Assembly (NCBI GenBank): GCA_025929745.1
Contig: JAICPQ010000155.1
Location: forward strand, 1 to 6,846
Length of the DNA: 6,846 bases
Source: Burkholderiales bacterium
GTDB taxonomy: Bacteria > Pseudomonadota > Gammaproteobacteria > Burkholderiales > SG8-39
Direction: 5' to 3'
Shown here piece after piece: positions 1-5,764 of the stretch (its first letter is position 1; each line of letters begins with the position of its first letter). The notes below the pieces were generated by a model that was given only the letters and a program-made list of their open reading frames with translations, made no database searches and was not told where the DNA came from. A program made the position numbers and the translations under genes.

Positions 1-27
1 GTCGTCCCCGCGCAGGCGGGGACCACG
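1..27 (+). repeat. Short palindromic (REP-like) repeat, copy 1
   Basis: A perfect 8-bp stem is visible: GTCCCCGC at 4-11 pairs with GCGGGGAC at 16-23 around a 4-base loop. The unit reads GTCGTCCCCGCGCAGGCGGG and continues GACCAC. It differs at only a few bases from the reverse complement of the second copy at 46-72, so the two copies form an inverted pair. The left edge of the window may cut this repeat array. I recall such units as dispersed intergenic repeats in many GC-rich proteobacteria; a genome-wide count would confirm it. Confidence 0.7.
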
Positions 28-39
28 TTTGAAAAGATC

Positions 40-71
40 AAAAATTGGATCCCCGCCTTCGCGGGGATGAC
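40..71 (-). terminator. Probable intrinsic terminator of the hydantoinase operon
   Basis: Read leftward, the 8-bp GC-rich hairpin of repeat copy 2 (68 to 49) begins about 20 bases after the carbamoylase stop codon. It is followed after four bases by a run of five T (44 to 40) and then another T4 at 35-32. Hairpin plus T run at an operon end is the usual Rho-independent layout, though the spacer before the T run is slightly long. The repeat seems to have been used as, or inserted next to, the terminator. Confidence 0.5.
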
Positions 72-72
72 A
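46..72 (-). repeat. Short palindromic (REP-like) repeat, copy 2, inverted
   Basis: ATCCCCGC at 49-56 pairs perfectly with GCGGGGAT at 61-68 around the loop CTTC. Read on the minus strand the unit is GTCATCCCCGCGAAGGCGGG then GATCC, nearly the same as copy 1 read on the plus strand. The paired bases that differ between copies change together (G..C in copy 1, A..T in copy 2), so the stem is preserved. This suggests the hairpin structure is what is maintained. Confidence 0.7.
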
Positions 73-87
73 AACATCTTTATTTCC

Positions 88-1023
88 CTAGTTCGCCGGC
101 GTCACTTCGGCGCCGACGCGCTCGACGATGAGCCGGTAGTGCTCGGGGCGCCGGTGCGCGGCGAAATTGAACATGGTTTTCTTGAGATTCGCGGCGAGGT
201 CGATGTCGCAGTTCGCGCAGATGACCTCGTCTTCCTCGGATTGGCTCTTCGCCGCGATTTCGCCCGTGGGCGCGACGATGAGCGAGTGGCCGAACATGCG
301 GAACCCGTCTTCGAAGCCGGCCTTTGCCGTCTCCACGAGCCAGACTGCGTTCTGGAACGCCATCGACTGCGCCATGATGAGATGGTGGTGCACGCGCAGC
401 GCCGGCGGCTCCGGGTAATGCAGGTTTTCGCTCGGCGTGTTGAAGCCGAGTGCGACGATCTCTGCACCCTGCAACGCGAGCACGCGGAACGCCTCAGGCC
501 AGCGCCGGTCATTGCAGATCAGCATCCCAGTGATGGTGTTGAGGTAGCGCCAGACGCGAAAGCCGAGGTCGCCCACTTCGAAGTAGTTCTTCTCCAGGTG
601 CTGGAACGCGGCCTTGGGCTTGTGGTCGGCGTGCCCGGGCAGGTGAATCTTGCGGTACTTGCCGACGATCGAGCCGTCGGGGCCGACCAGGATCGCGGTG
701 TTGAAGCGCCGGCCCTCGGGCGTGAGCTCGGCGTAGCCGATGTAGAAGCCGATGCCGAGCTTCTTCGCTTCGTCGAAGAGCGGCTGCGTGTCCTTCGACG
801 GCATGCTCTTCTCGAAGTAGCGCGCATCGACCTCGGCCTGGCTTTCGATCCACCAGCGCGGGAAAAAGGTGGTGAGCGCAAGCTCGGGGAAGACGACGAA
901 CTTCGCGCCCATGGCGTGCGCGTCGCGCAACAGCTTCGTGAGCCTCGAGACGGCCACCGCGCGCGAATCTTCTCTGTGCAGCGGCCCGAGCTGCGCCGCC
1001 GCGATCTTGAGGTGTCTAGCCAT
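88..1023 (-). CDS. N-carbamoyl-D-amino-acid hydrolase (D-carbamoylase), nitrilase superfamily
   Basis: Hydrolyses N-carbamoyl-D-amino acids to D-amino acid, CO2 and ammonia; cytoplasmic, second step of the D-hydantoinase pathway. The 311 residues match the family's usual length (about 304). The nitrilase triad is visible: Glu47 in FPELALTTFFPRW, Lys125 in KYRKIHLPGH and Cys170 in LICNDRRWPE. His127 and His142 (FQHLEKNYF), and the Arg pair after the Cys that binds the substrate carboxylate in the Agrobacterium enzyme, are also present. From memory the Agrobacterium D-carbamoylase has nearly identical motif blocks, which separates this protein from beta-ureidopropionase. It starts at ATG 1023 inside the end of the hydantoinase gene (overlap ATGGCTAG, 8 bases), with only a weak purine-rich GAAAGAA upstream, so translation is probably coupled. 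Alternative: another N-carbamoyl amide hydrolase of the same clade. Family very sure, exact substrate less so. Confidence 0.93.
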   Translation of the reverse strand: MARHLKIAAAQLGPLHREDSRAVAVSRLTKLLRDAHAMGAKFVVFPELALTTFFPRWWIESQAEVDARYFEKSMPSKDTQPLFDEAKKLGIGFYIGYAELTPEGRRFNTAILVGPDGSIVGKYRKIHLPGHADHKPKAAFQHLEKNYFEVGDLGFRVWRYLNTITGMLICNDRRWPEAFRVLALQGAEIVALGFNTPSENLHYPEPPALRVHHHLIMAQSMAFQNAVWLVETAKAGFEDGFRMFGHSLIVAPTGEIAAKSQSEEDEVICANCDIDLAANLKKTMFNFAAHRRPEHYRLIVERVGAEVTPAN

Positions 1024-2467
1024 TGATCAGTTCTTTCAGTTTCCGTGCCGGGCCGTCGATCATAGCGGGACCCGCCGCCACCGGAGCGGGCACGCCGCGC
1101 GCAAGGTACTGCCCGGAGCCGCGCGCGGCTTTCAGATCCTTGCCCTCGACGACGACGCGTCCGCGCGAGAGCACGATCTCCGGCCACCCTCGATAAACGT
1201 GGCCCTCGTAGGGCGTGTAACCGACGGCGTCGTGCATCATGGAGTAGTCGATGCGCTTCTCGATCTCCGGATTCCAAATTGCGATGTCGGCGTCCGAGCC
1301 GATCGCGATCGTGCCCTTGCGCGGATAGAGGCCGTACATGCGCGCGTGGTTGGTTGCGCCGAGGGCGACGAACTGGTTGATGGTAAGCCGCTTCTTGAGC
1401 ACGCCCTCGGAAAAAAGGATCGGCAGGCGCATCTCGATTCCCGGAATGCCGTTCGCCATCTCCTTGAACGTGGTCTCGCCGCCGCGCGGGATCTTCGCCG
1501 TCTTGTCGAATTTGTAGGGCGCGTGGTCGGAGGAATAGACCTGAAAGGTACCGTTGGCGAGGCCGGACCAGATCGCCTGCTGCGCCGCCTTGTCGCGGAG
1601 CGGCGGGCTGCAGCACCATTTCGCCCCTTCGACGCCGGGCTTATCCATGTCTTGCGCTGAGAGCACGAGATACTGCGGACAGGTTTCGGCGTAGATGCGC
1701 GCGCCCAAGGTCTGCGCGGCGCGAATGGTGTTCGTCGCCTCCGGGCTCGACACGTGCACGATGAGCACTGGCGCGCCCAGCAGGCGCGAAAGCATGATGA
1801 TGCGGTTGGTCGCCTCGGCCTCGGCGAGCGGGCTGTGCGCCACGCCATGGAACCTGGGCGCGCCGTGGCCGCGCTCGATCAGGCGCTTCGCGAGCCAGCG
1901 GATCATGTCGTCGTTCTCGGCGTGCACCATGACGAGCGCGCCCTCGCGCTCGGCCACGCTCATGATCTCGAGCAGCTGATAATCCTCGAGCCGCCACTTC
2001 GGATAGGTCATGTAGACCTTGAACGAGGTGATGCCGCCCCTGATCGCGGCCGGCAGCTCGTCGCTCAGGACCTTCTCGGTCGGGTCGCCGATGATGAGAT
2101 GAAAGCCGTAGTCGACGACCGCCTTGGTGCGCGCGCGCTCGTGGTAGTCGGCCACGGTCGTGGTGACCGATGTGCCGCGGTGCTGCGCGGCGAACGGGAC
2201 TATCGTCGTCGTGCCGCCGAACGCCGCCGACACCGTGCCGCTGTAGAAATCGTCGGCCGACATGATGCCCATGCCGGAGAGCTGCTCGATATGGCAATGA
2301 CTGTCGATGCCGCCGGGAAGGACGTAGCGGCCTTCGGCGTCGATGTCGCGCTTCCCGACGGGCAGACGCTCGGCGATGGCGACGATCTTCTCGCCGCTCA
2401 CGCCGATGTCACAGCGCATCGTCTCCGTAGCGGTCGCCAGCGTACCGTTGCGAATGGTGAGGTCCAT
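1016..2467 (-). CDS. hydA: D-hydantoinase / dihydropyrimidinase
   Basis: Zinc amidohydrolase that reversibly opens 5-substituted hydantoins or dihydropyrimidines to N-carbamoyl amino acids; cytoplasmic, usually a tetramer. The 483 residues fit the family. Every metal-centre element is visible: His57 and His59 in GGIDSHCHIEQ, the lysine to be carboxylated at Lys150 in SFKVYMTYP, His182 in MVHAEN, His238 in LIVHVSS and Asp314 in YSSDHAPY. Tyr155, which assists catalysis in known hydantoinases, is also present, as is the SPPLR substrate loop at 287-291. ATG at 2467 gives the typical start MDLTIRNGTL; no strong ribosome binding site precedes it (GGTGA sits only 3 bases away). It is the first gene of a two-gene operon with the D-carbamoylase. 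That partner favours D-hydantoinase over a role in pyrimidine breakdown, which normally pairs with beta-ureidopropionase and dihydropyrimidine dehydrogenase, neither seen here. Annotated equivalents are called hydA, hyuH or dht. Confidence 0.94.
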   Translation of the reverse strand: MDLTIRNGTLATATETMRCDIGVSGEKIVAIAERLPVGKRDIDAEGRYVLPGGIDSHCHIEQLSGMGIMSADDFYSGTVSAAFGGTTTIVPFAAQHRGTSVTTTVADYHERARTKAVVDYGFHLIIGDPTEKVLSDELPAAIRGGITSFKVYMTYPKWRLEDYQLLEIMSVAEREGALVMVHAENDDMIRWLAKRLIERGHGAPRFHGVAHSPLAEAEATNRIIMLSRLLGAPVLIVHVSSPEATNTIRAAQTLGARIYAETCPQYLVLSAQDMDKPGVEGAKWCCSPPLRDKAAQQAIWSGLANGTFQVYSSDHAPYKFDKTAKIPRGGETTFKEMANGIPGIEMRLPILFSEGVLKKRLTINQFVALGATNHARMYGLYPRKGTIAIGSDADIAIWNPEIEKRIDYSMMHDAVGYTPYEGHVYRGWPEIVLSRGRVVVEGKDLKAARGSGQYLARGVPAPVAAGPAMIDGPARKLKELING

Positions 2468-2475
2468 TCACCGAG

Positions 2476-2488
2476 CATACTGAGTATG
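2476..2488. promoter_or_regulatory. Palindrome CATAC-TGA-GTATG, candidate operator between divergent operons
   Basis: A 5-bp perfect inverted repeat with a 3-base centre lies in the middle of the 49-base gap between the two divergent start codons. It overlaps both candidate -10 boxes (TATGCT leftward, TATGAT rightward), so a dimeric regulator bound here could affect both operons together. The regulator gene is not in the window. The size and ATAC/GTAT arms are compatible with a GntR-type site, but nothing here identifies the family. Confidence 0.35.
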
Positions 2489-2490
2489 AT
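2485..2490 (+). promoter_or_regulatory. Candidate -10 box for the rightward operon
   Basis: TATGAT matches the sigma-70 -10 consensus at 5 of 6 bases and lies about 26 bases before the proposed ATG, leaving room for a short leader with the GGAG site. No good -35 box is present at 16 to 18 bases upstream, which falls in the hydantoinase start region. An activator may be needed, or the promoter may lie elsewhere. Confidence 0.3.
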
Positions 2491-2507
2491 TTGCCGCAAC
2501 AACGCAC

Positions 2508-2511
2508 GGAG
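2508..2511 (+). promoter_or_regulatory. Ribosome binding site that decides the binding-protein start
   Basis: GGAG at 2508-2511 is 5 bases before ATG 2517. A GTG at 2511 in the same frame would give two extra residues, but its first base is part of this GGAG, so it cannot be served by it. ATG 2517 is therefore the better start. Confidence 0.6.
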
Positions 2512-2516
2512 TGAAC

Positions 2517-3473
2517 ATGCTGCGCACCCTGATCGCGACGATCACCCTCACGCTGTCGGCGCTCGCGCTGGCACAGACTTACCCGACGCGCCAAGTGCGC
2601 ATCGTGGTGCCCTTCCCGCCCGGCGGCACCTCCGACATCCTCGCGCGCACGATCGGCGCACGCCTCTCCGCGCCGCTCGGCCAACCGGTCGTCATCGAGA
2701 ACCGGCCCGGCGCGGGCGGCAACATCGCGGCCGATCACGTGGCGAAATCCGCGCCCGACGGCTACACGCTCATCATGGGCACGAGCTCGCTCGCCATCAG
2801 CCAGAGCCTCTACAAGAAGCTCACCTACGATCTCGTCCAGGATTTCGCGCCGATCACGCAGGCGGTGAACTACACCAACCTGCTCGTCGTGCACCCGTCC
2901 GCCGGAGTGAAGAGCGTCGATGAGCTGCTCAAGCTCGCGCGCGCGAAGCCCGGATCTTTGAGCTACGGCACGGCGGGCAACGGCACGCCCCCGCACATGA
3001 CCGGCGAGCTCTTCAAGGCCTACACCAGCGTAAATATCGTGCACATTCCCTATAAGGGCGGCGCGCCCGCGATCGCCGACCTGATCGCCGGGCAGATCCC
3101 GATGATGTTCGACAACGTGCCGCCGCTCCTCCCGCACGTGCGTGCCGGCAAAATCCAGGCGCTCGCCGTGACGAGCCTCGCGCGCATCGCGGTGCTTCCG
3201 GACGTGCCCACGCTGCACGAGCTCGGCCTCAAGGACTTCGACGCTGTCGGTTGGAACGGCCTCCTCGCGCCCGCGGGAACGCCGCGCGATATCGTCGCGC
3301 GCCTGAATGCCGAAGTCGTGCGCGTCCTGCGTATTCCCGAAGTGCGCGACCAGCTCACCTCGCAGGGCGCCGACATTGTCGGCAACTCGCCGGAGCAATT
3401 CGCGGCCTGGATCCGCGCCGAGGTCAAGAAGTGGGCCGAGGTGGTGAAGGTGTCGGGCGCGAAGATCGATTGA
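2517..3473 (+). CDS. Tripartite tricarboxylate transporter substrate-binding protein (Bug/TctC family)
   Basis: Secreted periplasmic solute receptor, normally the capture component of a TctABC-type secondary transporter for carboxylates or related anions. From ATG 2517 it has 318 residues, the usual Bug length. Residues 1-19 form a Sec signal peptide with hydrophobic core and an ALA-Q cleavage site. Family hallmarks follow: YPTRQVRIVVPFPPGGTSD (22-40), the ENRPGAGGNIAA loop (61-72), the ligand loop GNGTPPHM (154-161), HIPYKGG (176-182) and MFDN (197-200) with the Asp that usually contacts the ligand. The loop reads GTPPH where GTxxH with a small residue is more common. No membrane partner genes (tctA, tctB) are adjacent, so it is an orphan receptor, as is frequent in Burkholderiales. 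It heads the rightward operon; its TGA overlaps the TTG start of the next gene. The ligand cannot be read from sequence; a cyclic ureide, imide or their acid product is suggested by neighbours only. Confidence 0.93.
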   Translation: MLRTLIATITLTLSALALAQTYPTRQVRIVVPFPPGGTSDILARTIGARLSAPLGQPVVIENRPGAGGNIAADHVAKSAPDGYTLIMGTSSLAISQSLYKKLTYDLVQDFAPITQAVNYTNLLVVHPSAGVKSVDELLKLARAKPGSLSYGTAGNGTPPHMTGELFKAYTSVNIVHIPYKGGAPAIADLIAGQIPMMFDNVPPLLPHVRAGKIQALAVTSLARIAVLPDVPTLHELGLKDFDAVGWNGLLAPAGTPRDIVARLNAEVVRVLRIPEVRDQLTSQGADIVGNSPEQFAAWIRAEVKKWAEVVKVSGAKID

Positions 3474-4807
3474 GTTACCTGGAGGAACTCGCGGCGTTCG
3501 CCTGCCGCACGCGCCTCGGCGATCTGCCCGCGAAGGTTCTGGAGCGCACGCGCTGGATCGTGGCCGACAGTCTGCCGGTCATTGCCGCCGGCATGCAGCA
3601 GCCCGAGATGCAGGCGCTCCTCCAGCGCCACCAGCCCGCCCCGGGTAAAGCGTGGGTTCTCGGCGCGCGCCGGCGCGCGGCAGCGCGAGACGCAGCGCTT
3701 CTCAACGGCACGGCGGGCACCTGGCTCGAGCTCAACGAAGGCAACCTCATCGCCAAGGGCCATCCCGGCATTCAGGTGTTGCCGGCGGCGCTCGCGCTTG
3801 GCCAGGAAATAGGGGCTTCGGGCGCGGAGCTCCTCGTGGCGATTGCCGTCGGGTACGAAGTGAGCTCGCGCGTGAGCCGCGCGGCGCAAATGAAGATCGC
3901 GGTGCACCCGCACGGCACCTGGGGCACGCTCGGCGCCGCGGCTGCGGCCGGGCGGCTCAAGCGCTTCGATGAGCGCCGCATGGTGGAACTCATTAACGTG
4001 TCCACGACGACGGGCATGGCGACGAGCCGCCAGACGCTCCTCGACGGCGCCACCGTGCGCAACATCTTTACCGGCCATTCAGGCTACATGGGCCTCATGG
4101 CGGCGCAACTCGTCGAATGCGGCTTCACAGGCGAACGCGACAGCCCGGCATCGGTCTACGGCAAAGTGCTCGCCGACGGTTTCGATCCGGCGAAAGCGGT
4201 CGAGAACCTCGGCGCCGAATGGATCCTCGCCCAGGGCTACTTCAAGCTCCACCCCACCGGGCGTTACGTCCATTCGGCGATCGACGCGCTCGAGGATCTG
4301 CTCTCGCGCTCCGGGGCGCTCGATAGCGAAAAAGTCGTGCGCATGGAAGTGAAGGCATACCGGCTCGCCGCGATGCTCGCCGAGAAGCGCGTGACGTCGA
4401 GCTTCGGTGCGCGCTTCTCCGTGCCTTTCGCGCTCGCCACCATCCTCCATCACGGCCGCCCCGACCTCGCCGCGTTCGAGCAAGGCGCGGTGGACAATCC
4501 CGCGATCCAGCGCCTGGCTGCGTGCGTTGAGATGCAGGAAGAGCCGAGCTATACGGCGCGCTACCCGGCGGAGCAGGTCTGCGACCTGCGCATCGTCATG
4601 TCCGACGGACAGACGCACGGAGGACGCTGCACCATCACGAAAGGCGAGCCGTCCAAGCCGCATCGGCCCGAGGAGCTGCGCGCGAAGTTCATGCAGCTCG
4701 GCGCGCCGATCTGGGGCGAGACGGTCGCACGGCGCCTGCTCGACGAGTGCCTGAGGATTGAGGAGCTGCCCGATCTGTCCCGTCTTGCGGAGAGGTTCGA
4801 CCTATGA
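3470..4807 (+). CDS. MmgE/PrpD family protein (start at TTG)
   Basis: Member of the family that includes 2-methylcitrate dehydratase PrpD and cis-aconitate decarboxylase. From TTG 3470 it has 445 residues, the normal length. Start MSYLEELAAFACRTRLGDLP aligns with family N-termini (all-alpha domain). Then come LLNGTAGTWLELNEGN (77-92), GHPGIQVLPAALAL (97-110), HPHGTWGTLGAAAAAGRL (146-163), the helix with GHSGYMGLMAAQ (202-213), KLHPTGRYVHSAIDAL (259-274) and the C-terminal ITKGEPSKPHRPEELRAKF (389-407). The first ATG in frame is about 40 codons inside and would remove conserved sequence, so TTG overlapping the upstream TGA (TTGA) is preferred; no clear ribosome binding site precedes it. Compared from memory with human IRG1, the catalytic Lys (AAKHG) aligns to Tyr206 and the DFDDT motif to ELNEG, so canonical dehydratase or decarboxylase chemistry is unlikely. 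The next gene overlaps by ATGA. Function unknown. Confidence 0.9.
   Translation: MSYLEELAAFACRTRLGDLPAKVLERTRWIVADSLPVIAAGMQQPEMQALLQRHQPAPGKAWVLGARRRAAARDAALLNGTAGTWLELNEGNLIAKGHPGIQVLPAALALGQEIGASGAELLVAIAVGYEVSSRVSRAAQMKIAVHPHGTWGTLGAAAAAGRLKRFDERRMVELINVSTTTGMATSRQTLLDGATVRNIFTGHSGYMGLMAAQLVECGFTGERDSPASVYGKVLADGFDPAKAVENLGAEWILAQGYFKLHPTGRYVHSAIDALEDLLSRSGALDSEKVVRMEVKAYRLAAMLAEKRVTSSFGARFSVPFALATILHHGRPDLAAFEQGAVDNPAIQRLAACVEMQEEPSYTARYPAEQVCDLRIVMSDGQTHGGRCTITKGEPSKPHRPEELRAKFMQLGAPIWGETVARRLLDECLRIEELPDLSRLAERFDL
4789..4795 (+). promoter_or_regulatory. Ribosome binding site for the PuuE-like gene
   Basis: GGAGAGG lies inside the end of the MmgE/PrpD gene, 8 bases before ATG 4804. It supports that ATG and shows the gene can initiate well on its own as well as by coupling through the ATGA overlap. 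Confidence 0.55.
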
Positions 4808-5697
4808 AGCTAAAAACGCACGGCCGCTACGACTACTCCGCGATCACGAAGCGCAAGGATTACAGCTGGCCGGGCGGCAAGCGTCTCGCCGTTCATCTCT
4901 GCCTGAACGTCGAGCACTTCTCCTTCGGCGAGGGACTCGGCAACGACTACGCCGCGCCGCATCCGCAGCCGAACACGCGCAGCTTCGCCTGGCGCGACTA
5001 CGGCAACCGCGTCGGCGCCTGGCGGCTCCTCGAGCTCGCCGAGGCTTATGACCTGCCCTACGCGATCCTCGTCAACTCCGCGCTGTACGACTACTGCCCC
5101 GAGATGGTGGCGGCGTTCAGCAAGCGCGGCGACGAAATCGTCGGCCATGGGCGCACCAACGCCGAGCGCCAAGTCGATTTGCCCGTTGAATCCGAAAAAC
5201 AACTCATCCAAGAAGCTGCCGATACGATCGAAAGACACGAGGGCAAGCGCCCCATCGGCTGGCTCGCGCCCTACATCTCGCAAACGCACGCGTCGCCCGA
5301 TCTGCTGCGCGAGGCAGGGTTCCGCTACATGATGGACTGGCCGCTCGATGACCAGCCGATCTGGTTCCGGACGAAGCACGGCCCCATTCTTTCGATCCCG
5401 TACGCGCACGACCTGAACGACTCGCTCGAAGCCGTCACGCGTCGCACCCCCTCGCAGCTCTGGTGCGAGAACGTGATCGACCATTTCGACGAGATGCTCG
5501 AGGAGTCGGCGCGCCGCCCGCTCGTGATGAGCGTAGTGCTGCACAGCTTCATCCTCGGCCAGCCGCACCGGCTGCGCCGGTTCCGGCAGGTGATCGAGCA
5601 CATCGTCAAACAGCGCGAGCGGATCTGGCTCACGCGTCCCGGCGATATCTGCCGCTACGTGGAGACGTTGCCGCCCGGCACAGTGCCGGGCGGCTAG
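4804..5697 (+). CDS. PuuE-like polysaccharide-deacetylase superfamily hydrolase (allantoinase / cyclic imidase type)
   Basis: Probable cytoplasmic hydrolase with the NodB-type deacetylase barrel; no signal peptide. The 297 residues match PuuE allantoinase (about 308) rather than secreted chitin deacetylases. Blocks that resemble PuuE as I remember it: YSWPGGKRLAVHLCLNVEHF (20-39, with Asn35/Glu37), DYGNRVGAWRLLEL (65-78), a GHG motif (114-116) where classic deacetylases have SHT, GKRPIGWLAPYISQT (147-161), DWPLDDQP (178-185), IPYAHDLND (198-206) and VVLHSFILGQPHRLRRF (244-260) with His247. The nearest characterised activities are opening of allantoin (a ureidohydantoin) and, as I recall, of cyclic imides by a Pseudomonas enzyme of about 293 residues. 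Last gene of the rightward operon, joined to the MmgE/PrpD gene by ATGA. Annotation pipelines would simply call it polysaccharide deacetylase; a sugar substrate is unlikely here. Exact substrate unknown. Confidence 0.85.
   Translation: MKLKTHGRYDYSAITKRKDYSWPGGKRLAVHLCLNVEHFSFGEGLGNDYAAPHPQPNTRSFAWRDYGNRVGAWRLLELAEAYDLPYAILVNSALYDYCPEMVAAFSKRGDEIVGHGRTNAERQVDLPVESEKQLIQEAADTIERHEGKRPIGWLAPYISQTHASPDLLREAGFRYMMDWPLDDQPIWFRTKHGPILSIPYAHDLNDSLEAVTRRTPSQLWCENVIDHFDEMLEESARRPLVMSVVLHSFILGQPHRLRRFRQVIEHIVKQRERIWLTRPGDICRYVETLPPGTVPGG
5671..5693. terminator. Perfect 10-bp hairpin at the end of the rightward operon
   Basis: CCGCCCGGCA (5671-5680) pairs base for base with TGCCGGGCGG (5684-5693) around the loop CAG. 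It covers the last codons and ends one base before the TAG of the PuuE-like gene. No T run follows on either strand, so it is not a textbook intrinsic terminator. It could slow polymerase, protect the 3' end of the mRNA, or block read-through between the convergent genes. Confidence 0.4.
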
Positions 5698-5764
5698 GCT
5701 TGGGGGCGGTGCGCTAGGCCGCCGATGAAGAACACCGCGGCGAGCAGAGCAAGGCGCGTACTCG

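Larger units (their letters stand above)
2474..2502 (-). promoter_or_regulatory. Candidate leftward promoter for the hydantoinase operon
   Basis: On the minus strand TTGTTG (2502-2497) and TATGCT (2479-2474) are separated by 17 bases. The -10 matches TATAAT at 4 of 6 and the -35 keeps only the TTG. Initiation about 7 bases downstream would fall at or next to the ATG at 2467, which would give a very short or absent leader and fits the poor ribosome binding site. The boxes are weak, so this is tentative. Confidence 0.3.

Noticed and set aside
1..74. Possible CRISPR array start
   Set aside because: The two repeat copies are inverted relative to each other, each is itself a palindrome, and there is no regular direct repeat and spacer pattern or cas gene.
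67..1026. Long plus-strand open frame antisense to the D-carbamoylase gene
   Set aside because: Its translation is rich in Arg, Ala, Glu and Val with no recognisable motif, and the opposite strand encodes a full enzyme with all catalytic residues. Long antisense frames are expected at this G+C content.
1754..2923. Plus-strand open frame running through the divergent promoter region
   Set aside because: It crosses from antisense of the hydantoinase gene into an alternative frame of the binding protein and shows no motif or ribosome binding site.
3251..3469. Upstream extension of the MmgE/PrpD frame to an earlier ATG
   Set aside because: The added residues lie inside the binding-protein gene, are Arg/Ala-rich and unlike the family N-terminus, whereas the TTG at 3470 begins exactly where family similarity begins.
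2409..4078. Two long minus-strand open frames opposite the binding protein and MmgE/PrpD genes
   Set aside because: No family features, His/Arg/Ala-biased translation, and both lie opposite well-supported genes.
5705..5723. GGCGG / CCGCC 5-bp inverted repeat between the convergent genes
   Set aside because: The stem is short and expected by chance at this G+C content; the 10-bp hairpin just upstream is the stronger candidate.
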